Source: Candidatus Leptofilum gracile
Lineage (GTDB): Bacteria; Chloroflexota; Anaerolineae; Promineifilales; Promineifilaceae
DNA: 64,000 nt
Assembly (NCBI GenBank): GCA_016713825.1
Contig: JADJOJ010000001.1
Span: 620,001 to 684,000 of the forward strand
Direction of reading: 5' to 3'
The translations under genes were made by a program, and so were the position numbers. This document shows positions 52,634 to 60,896 of this stretch, one piece after another. The notes beneath the pieces are model-generated. The model did no database searches and was not told the DNA's origin. It was given only the letters and a program-made list of their open reading frames with translations. Within the stretch, counting starts at the first letter, position 1. Each line of letters opens with the position of its first letter.

Positions 52634-54229
52634 ATGACAGCTCAAGCGCTGAAACAGCCAGGGGCTTCATCAGGTGGCCAGCAAAGTGCCACTTTGCTGA
52701 ATGTTGTTCTGCGGCTGGTATTGCTTCTAGCTTTAGATGGCTTTTTTATTTGGTTTGCCCTGAGTGCCTTTGCTGAGGGGTTTACGCAATTAGGGGTCGT
52801 CATTGCGGTTATCGCAGCGGCCGTAAATTACATCATTCTTGTTCGCGATATGTATCCGCTGCGCTGGATGCTGGTGGGCCTTATCTTAATGATAATGTTT
52901 GCCATTTGGCCTATCCTGCTCACTGTATTTGTTGCCTTCACCAATTATGGAGATGGGCACCTTTTAACTAAGGTTCAATCCATTGAGCTGATACAGCAAG
53001 AGCGTTATTTACCAGAAGGGGGTGCAGCGTACTCCTGGACAGGTTACCGGAATGAAGCTGGCGAATACGCGCTGTGGCTACAAAATGCAGCGGGTGAAAG
53101 CTTTTTAGCTTTCCCTGGCACATCTCTTATCCCTGCCAGCGAGGCTGAAGGCATTGGGGAATTAGATGACAATGGTATCCCTGTTAGCATAGAAGGATAT
53201 GAAAAGCTCAATGCCCTACAGGTAGCCAGTGACCAAACAATTCCCAGTATTCAATTTGGTTCAGAGCTGGACGGTGTGCAAATTCGTTCGGCACGAGAAG
53301 CAGCCCAACTGCAATTACGATATGAATATGACGAGGCCACAGATAGCTTGACTGACCGAGAAACTGGCGTCAGCTATTCGCCAATTGCAGGCACCTGGAC
53401 TTCCCAAACGGGCGACACGCTGCCTTTTGGGTTTCGGGCGACTGTAGGAACGGGCAACTTCACCCGCTTTTTTGAAAGCCCGGCTTTCCGTGGTCCCCTG
53501 CTGCGGATCATTACCTGGAACTTCGCTTTTGCTTTCTTGAGCGTGTTTACGACGTTCTCGTTGGGGTTGGGGATTGCCTACATTTACAATGACCGTTCGC
53601 TGCCTGGGCGCAAAATCATCCAATCTTTTTTGTTGATTCCTTACACCATTCCTAGTTTGATCACCATCATTATTTGGCGTGGCATGTTCAATAATCAGGT
53701 TGGTGTCATTAACCGGACGCTGGATAGTTTGCTAGGCATTGCCCCAGCCTGGACGGTTGATCCCACGCTGGCCAAATTGGCCATCATCATCGTCAATTTG
53801 TGGCTGGGGTACCCGTACTTTATGCTCATTTGCAGCGGTGCCTTGCAAGCCATTCCGGAAGATTTGTATGAGGCGGCTCGGGTAGATGGGGCAAATGCGT
53901 GGCAGCGGTTCTTTAAAATTACGCTGCCGCTGCTGTTGGTGGCGGTTGGCCCGCTGCTGGTGGCCTCTTTTGTTTACAACTTCAACAATTTCAACCTGAT
54001 TTTCTTGTTTATTGAAGGGGGGCCGCCGATTGCGAATTCGGCAACAAGGGCGGGCCATACAGACATTTTGATCTCGTATGTCTATAACTTTGCTTTTGCG
54101 TCTGGTCGCGCCAAAGAGTATGGGTTAGGTTCTGCGATTACGATCATTATTTTCCTCATCGTGGCGGTGATTACGCTGTTCCAGTTCCGCTATACCAAGA
54201 TGTGGGAGGAGGTTGGCGAAGGTGTCTAG
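52634..54229 (+). CDS. malF: Maltodextrin ABC transporter permease MalF
   Basis: This 531-residue protein has eight membrane helices: two N-terminal pairs, a large periplasmic-like loop (about 115-285) between helices 3 and 4 as in E. coli MalF, then the core helices. The EAA-type coupling motif EAARVDGANAWQRFFKITLPL is near residue 412. AAGGAGGACTG precedes the ATG. There is no MalK-type ATPase in the operon; a shared ATPase encoded elsewhere must supply energy. It lacks ACGGCCGT, unlike the flanks. Confidence 0.92.
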   Translation: MTAQALKQPGASSGGQQSATLLNVVLRLVLLLALDGFFIWFALSAFAEGFTQLGVVIAVIAAAVNYIILVRDMYPLRWMLVGLILMIMFAIWPILLTVFVAFTNYGDGHLLTKVQSIELIQQERYLPEGGAAYSWTGYRNEAGEYALWLQNAAGESFLAFPGTSLIPASEAEGIGELDDNGIPVSIEGYEKLNALQVASDQTIPSIQFGSELDGVQIRSAREAAQLQLRYEYDEATDSLTDRETGVSYSPIAGTWTSQTGDTLPFGFRATVGTGNFTRFFESPAFRGPLLRIITWNFAFAFLSVFTTFSLGLGIAYIYNDRSLPGRKIIQSFLLIPYTIPSLITIIIWRGMFNNQVGVINRTLDSLLGIAPAWTVDPTLAKLAIIIVNLWLGYPYFMLICSGALQAIPEDLYEAARVDGANAWQRFFKITLPLLLVAVGPLLVASFVYNFNNFNLIFLFIEGGPPIANSATRAGHTDILISYVYNFAFASGRAKEYGLGSAITIIIFLIVAVITLFQFRYTKMWEEVGEGV

Positions 54230-55091
54230 TATGACTTTGAAACAACGTAAAACGATGGGCCATGTTCTTCGCTGGCTCCTGGCTTTGTTCTTAATGTTCT
54301 TTGCGATTTTCCCCGTGTTGTGGGTGCTTTCAGCCTCACTGAACCCGTCTAACACGTTGGCTTCGGCAAAATTGATTCCGGACAATGTGGGGCTGGACAA
54401 TTATCGTTTCTTGTTTGAGTCGCCAGAGTTTCCGCTTTTGACCTGGCTGTGGAATTCCATCAAGATTTCTTCGATCACCACGATTTTGTCGGTATCTATC
54501 ACGACTTTGGCGGCTTATGCTTTTTCGCGGCTGCGCTTTACAGGGCGGCAATTGATGTTGAAGGGAATCTTGCTCATTCAGGTGTTCCCTGGCCTGCTGG
54601 CGATGATCGCTATTTTTACATTGGTCACGCAGTTTGGCTCGATCATTCCGGCGCTGGGGTTGGATACGCATGCGGGTTTGATCATGGTATACCTGGGTGG
54701 CGCGATGGGCGTGAATATCTGGCTGATGAAGGGTTTCTTCGACACGATTCCGCGGGCGATTGATGAAAGCGCGATGGTAGACGGGGCAACGCATTGGCAG
54801 ATTTTCTCGCTGCTGCTGCTGCCATTGATGCGGCCGATTTTGGTGGTCATTGGCATTTTGTCTTTCATTGGCACCTATGGGGACTTCATTCTGGCGCGTA
54901 TTTTGCTGAAGAGTACGGACCAGTACCCGCTGATGGTGGGGTTGTTTATCTTTACCAGCGGTGAGTTCTCGCAGAAGTGGGGGCCGTTTGCGGCTGGGGC
55001 GCTGATTGGGGCGCTGCCGATCATGATTGTGTACCTGCTGTTGCAGGACCAGATTGTGGGTGGTTTGACGCAGGGTGCTGTGAAAGGCTAG
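54222..55091 (+). CDS. malG: Maltodextrin ABC transporter permease MalG
   Basis: This 289-residue protein has six helices, the N-terminal WLLALFLMFFAIFPVLWVLSASLNP start, and the coupling motif DESAMVDGATHWQIFSLLLLPLM. It overlaps malF by 8 nt if it starts at GTG 54222, which is 9 nt after GGAGGAGG; ATG 54231 is the alternative. It pairs with MalF to form the membrane channel. Confidence 0.92.
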   Translation: MSSMTLKQRKTMGHVLRWLLALFLMFFAIFPVLWVLSASLNPSNTLASAKLIPDNVGLDNYRFLFESPEFPLLTWLWNSIKISSITTILSVSITTLAAYAFSRLRFTGRQLMLKGILLIQVFPGLLAMIAIFTLVTQFGSIIPALGLDTHAGLIMVYLGGAMGVNIWLMKGFFDTIPRAIDESAMVDGATHWQIFSLLLLPLMRPILVVIGILSFIGTYGDFILARILLKSTDQYPLMVGLFIFTSGEFSQKWGPFAAGALIGALPIMIVYLLLQDQIVGGLTQGAVKG

Positions 55092-55154
55092 CTCATTGTA
55101 AATTGTGAATGGTTAATTTTTAATTGTTAATTGGTTACGGCCGTTTCCATTAAA

Positions 55155-55210
55155 AGACCTGACAGGTTTGCTACATAAGCAGTTGCTTTTTGTGAAAACC
55201 TGTCAGGTCT
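55155..55210. repeat. Inverted repeat AGACCTGACAGGTTT / AAACCTGTCAGGTCT
   Basis: Perfect 15-bp arms (55155-55169 and 55196-55210). Each side is flanked by an ACGGCCGT copy (55139 and 55218). It lies between malG and the GH13 gene. Confidence 0.9.
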
Positions 55211-55251
55211 GGGGGAAACGGCCGTTTTCAATAAAACCCCAGGACCTCTCT

Positions 55252-56955
55252 ATGAAAAAACGCCTCTTTCTTCTCTTCCTAACCAGCCTCCTCCTGCTCA
55301 TTGCCTGCCAGGAAACGCCAGCCGTGCGGCCCACCCGAACACCCGACCCGAATGCGGCAACGGCCGTTCCCCTGGAAACAGCCACACCCCTGCCCACCAG
55401 CACCCCCGCCCCCACCCCCACGCCAGACCCCTTCACCGTGGGCACCAACGGCTTCCCCTGGTGGAATGACCTCGTCTTCTACGAAATCTTCGTGCGCAGC
55501 TTCTACGACAGCGACGGCGACGGCATTGGCGACCTCAACGGCATCATCCAAAAGCTGGATTACCTCAACGACGGCGACCCCAGCACCACCGATGACCTCG
55601 GCGTCACCGGCATCTGGCTCATGCCCATCACCGTCTCCCCCAGCTACCACGGCTACGACGTCACCGACTACTTCACCGTAGACCCCGAATACGGCACCAA
55701 CGAAGATTTTCTGCGGCTGATGGAAGAAGCCCACACCCGAGGCATCCGCGTCATCGTCGATCTGGTCATGAACCACACCTCCAGCGCCCATCCCTGGTTC
55801 ATCGAATCGCAAAACCCAGACTCTGAATACCGCGATTGGTACATTTGGGCCGACGAAAACCCCGGCTATCGCGGGCCAGATGGACAGGTGGTGTGGCACA
55901 ACAGCGCCAGTGGCTACTACTACGGCGTCTTCTGGAGCGGTATGCCCGACCTGAACTACGAAAATCCCAACGTCACCTTTGAAATGTTCGACGCCGCCCG
56001 GTTTTGGCTGGAAGAGATGAACGTCGATGGCTTCCGCCTCGATGCCATCAAACATATGATCGAAGAAGGCGAAGGACAGCAAAACACGCCCAGCACCCAT
56101 GAATGGCTGCAAGAATTCCACGAGTTTTACAAAGCGGTTGACCCAGATGCGTTAACCGTAGGCGAAGCATGGACCGGCACGCAACAGGTGGTGGATTACA
56201 CCGGCGACGAAGTCGATATTGCCTTCCAGTTTTTCCTGGCTGAAGATGTTTTGAACAGCGCCAATTCTGGCCTGGCCCCCATTTATGCCGACACATTCCA
56301 GGAAGTGTACGATGCCTTCCCCGCCAACCAGTACGCCACCTTCATCACCAACCACGACCAAAACCGGGTGATGTCCCAGCTAGATGAGGATGAAGGCAAG
56401 GCGCGAATCGCCGCCGCCATCCTGCTCACCAGCCCCGGCGTGCCCTTCATTTACTACGGCGAAGAGATTGGCCAGATGGGCATGAAGCCCGACGAAGATA
56501 TTCGCCTGCCGCTGCAATGGGCCAGCAACGGCCCCCAAGTGGGCTTCACCGAAGGCACCCCGTGGCGGCCTGCCGCCGACGATTTCCCCGTGCGCAGCAT
56601 TGAGCGCCAAACCAGCGATCCGGATTCGCTGCTGAGCCTATACCGCGACCTGATCCACCTGCGCAACGAGCATGAAGCGCTGCGCGTGGGCGACTGGACG
56701 CTGGTGGAATCCGGTTCGCCCCGGCTGCTCACCTTCCTGCGCCAAACGGAAAACGAGACGGTGCTGGTCATCATCAATGTAAACCGCAATGCGGTACCGG
56801 CTGAGGATTACAGTTTGGAACTAGGGCTGGCTGGGGAGTGGACGGCCGTTTCCCTCCACGGCCTCACACCAACCAACAACCCAACCAACAGCGGCTACGT
56901 CCCCTTCGACGAAATCCCGCCGCAGTCGGTTCATGTGATCCAACTTGCTCCTTAA
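55252..56955 (+). CDS. GH13 alpha-amylase-family lipoprotein
   Basis: This 567-residue protein has a lipoprotein signal (LLLLIACQE), a Thr/Pro linker (about 25-65), a GH13 (beta/alpha)8 barrel and C-terminal domain. Conserved region I is VIVDLVMNHTS, region II is DGFRLDAIKH (nucleophile Asp), region III is VGEAW (acid-base Glu), region IV is FITNHDQNR (third Asp). It would hydrolyse alpha-1,4-glucans at the cell surface, releasing maltodextrin for MalEFG. ACGGCCGT reappears from this gene on, after being absent from malEFG. Confidence 0.93.
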   Translation: MKKRLFLLFLTSLLLLIACQETPAVRPTRTPDPNAATAVPLETATPLPTSTPAPTPTPDPFTVGTNGFPWWNDLVFYEIFVRSFYDSDGDGIGDLNGIIQKLDYLNDGDPSTTDDLGVTGIWLMPITVSPSYHGYDVTDYFTVDPEYGTNEDFLRLMEEAHTRGIRVIVDLVMNHTSSAHPWFIESQNPDSEYRDWYIWADENPGYRGPDGQVVWHNSASGYYYGVFWSGMPDLNYENPNVTFEMFDAARFWLEEMNVDGFRLDAIKHMIEEGEGQQNTPSTHEWLQEFHEFYKAVDPDALTVGEAWTGTQQVVDYTGDEVDIAFQFFLAEDVLNSANSGLAPIYADTFQEVYDAFPANQYATFITNHDQNRVMSQLDEDEGKARIAAAILLTSPGVPFIYYGEEIGQMGMKPDEDIRLPLQWASNGPQVGFTEGTPWRPAADDFPVRSIERQTSDPDSLLSLYRDLIHLRNEHEALRVGDWTLVESGSPRLLTFLRQTENETVLVIINVNRNAVPAEDYSLELGLAGEWTAVSLHGLTPTNNPTNSGYVPFDEIPPQSVHVIQLAP

Positions 56956-56957
56956 AC

Positions 56958-57022
56958 AGGTGCCAGGCACGGGGCGCACGATCTTGCTCAATTCAAATCT
57001 TTTTGCCCCGTGCCTGGCACCT
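56958..57022. repeat. Inverted repeat AGGTGCCAGGCACGGGGC
   Basis: AGGTGCCAGGCACGGGGC (56958-56975) and GCCCCGTGCCTGGCACCT (57005-57022) are perfect 18-bp arms. It follows the GH13 gene and precedes the convergent MazF gene; it could act as a bidirectional terminator although it lacks a clean T run. Confidence 0.9.
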
Positions 57023-57032
57023 AAAAATTAAA

Positions 57033-57389
57033 CTAGGCAACATCACGCGGCTCAGTCAGAAGTTGTAAACCATCTACAATTTGTTGAATCCGTTCTTTAG
57101 ACAGCGAACCGATTTTTTCGGTTAAGAAACGTTTATCTACTGTGAATAGTTGAGAAACATTCACAACGCTAGGCTTTGGTAAATTGGCTTCACCCTTGTA
57201 CAGCCGCACATTACCCGGCACCTGAGCTCGCTGCAAATTGGAGGTAATGGCACAGACAACCGTCGTATTGATTTGGCTGTGATTAAAAACATTATTTTGG
57301 ATAACAACATGAGGCCGCCGAAAGCCCGGTTCTGATCCCGACAGCATGCCGGCAAACAACCAGAAAACATCGCCCTGATTGATTACCAT
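57033..57389 (-). CDS. mazF: MazF/PemK-type toxin endoribonuclease
   Basis: This 118-residue protein has the PemK/MazF beta-barrel order: QGDVFWLFAGM, PGFRRPHVVIQNNVFNHSQINTTVVCAITSN (RPHVV.N core), GNVRLYKGEANL, PSVVNVSQLFTVDKRFL. The RRP and SQINTTVVCA segments carry the conserved catalytic Arg and Thr. It is an mRNA interferase toxin by family. It overlaps its antitoxin gene by 7 nt. Confidence 0.93.
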   Translation of the reverse strand: MVINQGDVFWLFAGMLSGSEPGFRRPHVVIQNNVFNHSQINTTVVCAITSNLQRAQVPGNVRLYKGEANLPKPSVVNVSQLFTVDKRFLTEKIGSLSKERIQQIVDGLQLLTEPRDVA

Positions 57390-57646
57390 CCCTCATCCTC
57401 CAAACCGCTGGCATAGAGGGCCTGCATCTCTTTTAAGTAGGTTTCCTCTTGCGGGGTTGGCGGATGTTCGGTGTAGACCTGGTTAATCGCCTCCACCAAT
57501 TGCCGATTCTGCCGCTGCTCCAAAAAGGTTTCCATCGCAATCACAAACAGGCGACTGCGCGGGATACCCATCTCTTGAGCTACAGAATCAACTTGTTCTA
57601 ACAATGGTTTTTCTAGAGAAATGGCCGTTTTTACAGTTGACATCAT
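57383..57646 (-). CDS. RHH antitoxin (MazE/CopG-like)
   Basis: This 87-residue protein has an N-terminal ribbon-helix-helix segment (TVKTAISLEKPLLEQVDSVA, SRLFVIAMETFLE) that would bind the operon's DNA, and an acidic C-terminal half (EHPPTPQEETYLKEMQALYA) that would block MazF. The ATG at 57646 follows AAAGGTGGG; a second ATG at 57643 is equally possible. Antitoxin precedes toxin in the transcript, as expected. Confidence 0.88.
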   Translation of the reverse strand: MMSTVKTAISLEKPLLEQVDSVAQEMGIPRSRLFVIAMETFLEQRQNRQLVEAINQVYTEHPPTPQEETYLKEMQALYASGLEDEGW

Positions 57647-57722
57647 CCCACCTTTGTTTTTACCAGCAGTATAACAAATGGTATTCAGCATGTAAATATT
57701 ACCGCCTTTTTCCAATCAAATC

Positions 57723-60700
57723 ATGAAAAAAATAATTGCTTTTGCCATTCTTATTTTGCTAACAGCTTGTGGAGCAGCAGAGGATACGGCCGTTCCCACC
57801 CCCGCCTCCCCCCTCTTCCACAACGTCAGCCGCGCCGCTGGCATTACCCAAACCCGCCAGGGCAACGACCGCGCCATCGGCCAGGCCTGGGGCGACTACG
57901 ACCGCGACGGCTGGGTCGATTTCTACGTCACCGACACCAAAGGGCCCAACAGCCTCTTCCGCAACAACGGCGACGGCACCTTCAGCCGCCCCGCCATTGC
58001 CGAAACCGTCGCCCTGCCCGATGGCTTTAGCGGCGGTGCCAGCTTCGCCGACTACAACAACGACGGCTGGCTCGACCTCTACGTGGTCAACTGGGGGCAA
58101 AACGTCCTCTTCCGTAACGACGCAGGCCACGGGTTCACCGACGTCACCAACGAGGCGGGCGTGGGCGGCCAGGGCGAAAACAGCCAGACCGCCTCCTGGG
58201 GCGATTACGACAGCGACGGCTGGCTGGACCTCTACGTGGCCAACTGGGCCTGCTATCCCCGCTGCGGCCGTCCCAGCCAGGGGGACACCGACCGCCTCTA
58301 CCACAACAACGGCGATGGCACCTTCACCGACGTCACCCGCCTGCTTGGCGGCGAAACGTATGGCGCAGGCTTTGTCGCCAGCTTCACCGATTACGACAAC
58401 GACGGCGACCAGGACATCTACCTGCTCAACGACGAATTTCTCTTCCCCACCGGCAACAAGCTGTGGCGCAACGACGGCCCCGGCTGTGAAGGCCATTGCT
58501 TTGTTCAAGTCGCGCCAGATGCCAACGCCGACACCCACGTCATGGGCATGGGGCTGGCCACGGCCGATTACGACAACGACGGCGACTTCGACTTCTACTT
58601 TTCCAACGCCGGGCCGATGACGCTGCTGCAAAACCAGGGGGACGGCACCTTTGGCAACGTCGCCGAGCTGGCCGGGGTCGATCTGCCCGATGGCGTCGCC
58701 TGGGCCGCCTCCGCTTTTGATTACAACAACGACGGCTGGCAAGATTTGTACCTGGCCGTCATGACCACCGCCAGCCACGACGGCATCGCCGCCAACCCGC
58801 TCTTCCACAACAACGGCGACGGCACCTTCAGCCGCGTCAGCTCCGGCAGCGGGGCGGGGGACGTCGGCCCCACCATGGGCATCGCCCTGGCCGATTTTGA
58901 CAACGACGGCCGTATCGACCTCCTGCTAGGCAACAAAGACGACGGCTACAGCCTGCTGCGCAACCAAAGCAGCCAGGCAGATGGCCATTGGCTCACGCTG
59001 GCCCTGGAAGGCGCGGGGCCGGTAAACCGGGACGCCGTCGGCAGCCGCGTCACCGTCCGCACCGCCGATGGCAACGTGCAAACCCGCGAGGTGCAAAATG
59101 GCGGCAGCCTGGGCGCAGGCCACGAGCTGCGCCTCCATGTTGGCCTGGGCGCGTTTGACACGGTGGAGGAACTGACCATTCGCTGGCCAGACGGCCGTTC
59201 CCAAACCTTCAGCCACATCCCCGCCAACCGCCAAATCAGCCTGCCCTACCCGCTAGACGCCGCCGCCGAAGCCGCCCAGCAGACGGCCCTCTACCCACCA
59301 ACCGCCCACCAACAAACCACGAACCCACTCCCCATCAACGTGCTCATCATTGCCAATCTGGTCGCCTGGTCACTCCTGTTTCTGATCATTTTGCGCCTGC
59401 GCCGCCAGTTGGGCATCAGCCGTCGGGCAGTGCTGCGAGTTGGCGCGGTGGTGTTGGTGGGGATTACGGCCGTTTACCTCTTCACCACCCTGCCAGCCGC
59501 CGACAATGAACCGCCACCTGCCCAATCAGACCCCACGCTGGCCGACCGTCTGGCCCAGGCCGGTGCCATCCCGCCGCTGCAGCTGCCCGCCGCACCCGAA
59601 GCCCAGGTTGAATTGGGCCGGGCGCTGTTCTGGGACCCCATCCTCAGCGGCAACAAAGACACCGCCTGCGTCACCTGCCACCATCCCAGCGAAGGCACCG
59701 GCGACAGCCTGGAGCTGCCCATCGGCACCGGCGGGCAAGGGCTGGGGCCAGCGCGCGTTTTTGTGGGCACCCGGCAGGTGCTGGTGCCGCGCAACGCCAC
59801 GCCCGTCTACAATTTGGGGCTGGACGGCATGGACGTGATGTTTTGGGACGGCCGTGTTTCCCTGCTCCCCGACGGCCAGTTCGACAGCCCCGCCAACGAC
59901 GATCTGCCCTACAACCTCAGCAACGCCGTCGCCGTGCAGGCGATGTTCCCTGTCACCTCGCCCGACGAAATGCGCGGCCATCCCGGCGACACAGACCTGT
60001 TTGGCGAGCGCAACGAGATGGGCAATCTCAAAGGCCATCAGGCCACCATCATGTGGGACGGATTGATGGCCGAGCTTTTGGCCATCCCCGCCTACCAGGC
60101 GCTGTTCCAGGCCGCCTACCCCAGCGTGCCGCTGGACGCGCTCAATTTTGGCCACGCCGCCAACGCCCTGGCCGCTTACCAGATGGACACCTTCACCTTT
60201 TTGGACAGTCCGTGGGATCGCTATTTGCAGGGGGACGAGGCAGCGCTCTCGGCTGAAGCGCTGGCTGGCGCGGAACTGTTTTACGGCCAGGCGGGCTGTG
60301 CCGACTGCCACAGCGGCGCGCTGCTGAGCGACTTGCAGTTCCACAATATCGGTGCGCCGCAAATTGGGCCGGGCAAGGGCAATGAGGAGCCGTACGATTT
60401 TGGCCGTGCCCGCGAAACCGGCGACGAAAGCGATCTATTTGCCTTCCGCACGCCGCCGCTGCGCAACGTGGCCATCACCGGGCCGTGGCTGCACAACGGC
60501 GCGTACGCCACGCTGGAAGCGGTCATCCGGCACCATCTCAACGCCCGCGACGCCGTAGAAAATTACGATTTTGGCCAGCTGCCGCCATTGGTTTTGGCAG
60601 AGGATTCGGGAGATACGGCCGTACACACCGCCGCCCTCAACGCCCCCTCCTTTGCCCTGCCCACCCGCGATCTCACCGACGCAGAAGTGGCGGCGCTGAT

Positions 60701-60803
60701 CGCCTTTTTGGAAGCACTCACCTCGCCCACGGCCACCGACCTGAGCCACGTCATTCCCGACGCGGTGCCCAGCGGCCTGCCCGTCGGCGGCACAATCGAC
60801 TAA
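57723..60803 (+). CDS. VCBS/ASPIC repeat protein fused to di-haem cytochrome-c peroxidase domain
   Basis: This 1026-residue protein begins with a lipoprotein signal (ILILLTACGAA). Residues about 35-480 hold repeated FG-GAP/VCBS units (D(Y/F)DNDG(W)xDxY(V), NNGDGTF) forming a beta-propeller with Ca-binding DxDxDG loops, then an ASPIC/UnbV-like domain (GSRVTVRTADG, ELRLHVGLGAFDTVEELTI). Two hydrophobic segments follow (about 536-600). Residues about 615-1015 form a di-haem peroxidase (MauG/CcpA-like) with CVTCHH (about 649) and CADCHS (about 858). I do not know this exact fusion. It would tether a peroxidase to an extracellular ligand-binding propeller. No electron partner is nearby. Confidence 0.88.
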   Translation: MKKIIAFAILILLTACGAAEDTAVPTPASPLFHNVSRAAGITQTRQGNDRAIGQAWGDYDRDGWVDFYVTDTKGPNSLFRNNGDGTFSRPAIAETVALPDGFSGGASFADYNNDGWLDLYVVNWGQNVLFRNDAGHGFTDVTNEAGVGGQGENSQTASWGDYDSDGWLDLYVANWACYPRCGRPSQGDTDRLYHNNGDGTFTDVTRLLGGETYGAGFVASFTDYDNDGDQDIYLLNDEFLFPTGNKLWRNDGPGCEGHCFVQVAPDANADTHVMGMGLATADYDNDGDFDFYFSNAGPMTLLQNQGDGTFGNVAELAGVDLPDGVAWAASAFDYNNDGWQDLYLAVMTTASHDGIAANPLFHNNGDGTFSRVSSGSGAGDVGPTMGIALADFDNDGRIDLLLGNKDDGYSLLRNQSSQADGHWLTLALEGAGPVNRDAVGSRVTVRTADGNVQTREVQNGGSLGAGHELRLHVGLGAFDTVEELTIRWPDGRSQTFSHIPANRQISLPYPLDAAAEAAQQTALYPPTAHQQTTNPLPINVLIIANLVAWSLLFLIILRLRRQLGISRRAVLRVGAVVLVGITAVYLFTTLPAADNEPPPAQSDPTLADRLAQAGAIPPLQLPAAPEAQVELGRALFWDPILSGNKDTACVTCHHPSEGTGDSLELPIGTGGQGLGPARVFVGTRQVLVPRNATPVYNLGLDGMDVMFWDGRVSLLPDGQFDSPANDDLPYNLSNAVAVQAMFPVTSPDEMRGHPGDTDLFGERNEMGNLKGHQATIMWDGLMAELLAIPAYQALFQAAYPSVPLDALNFGHAANALAAYQMDTFTFLDSPWDRYLQGDEAALSAEALAGAELFYGQAGCADCHSGALLSDLQFHNIGAPQIGPGKGNEEPYDFGRARETGDESDLFAFRTPPLRNVAITGPWLHNGAYATLEAVIRHHLNARDAVENYDFGQLPPLVLAEDSGDTAVHTAALNAPSFALPTRDLTDAEVAALIAFLEALTSPTATDLSHVIPDAVPSGLPVGGTID

Positions 60804-60896
60804 CGGATGGGGCACAGCAGACACCTCTCTGTGCCCCTCCGTGCTCCTCTGTGCAACTCTGTGTTCCGCTTTTCCCGGACACAACAGGAGATTCTT

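Noticed and set aside
55155..57022. GH13 gene as cargo of a mobile element because perfect inverted repeats flank it
   Set aside because: The two flanking repeats (55155-55210 and 56958-57022) are different sequences and each is a self-contained hairpin, as in many other spacers.
57759..58808. 349-codon antisense frame opposite the VCBS repeats
   Set aside because: The repeated DNDG codons lack antisense stops; the Val/Gly-rich translation is a shadow.
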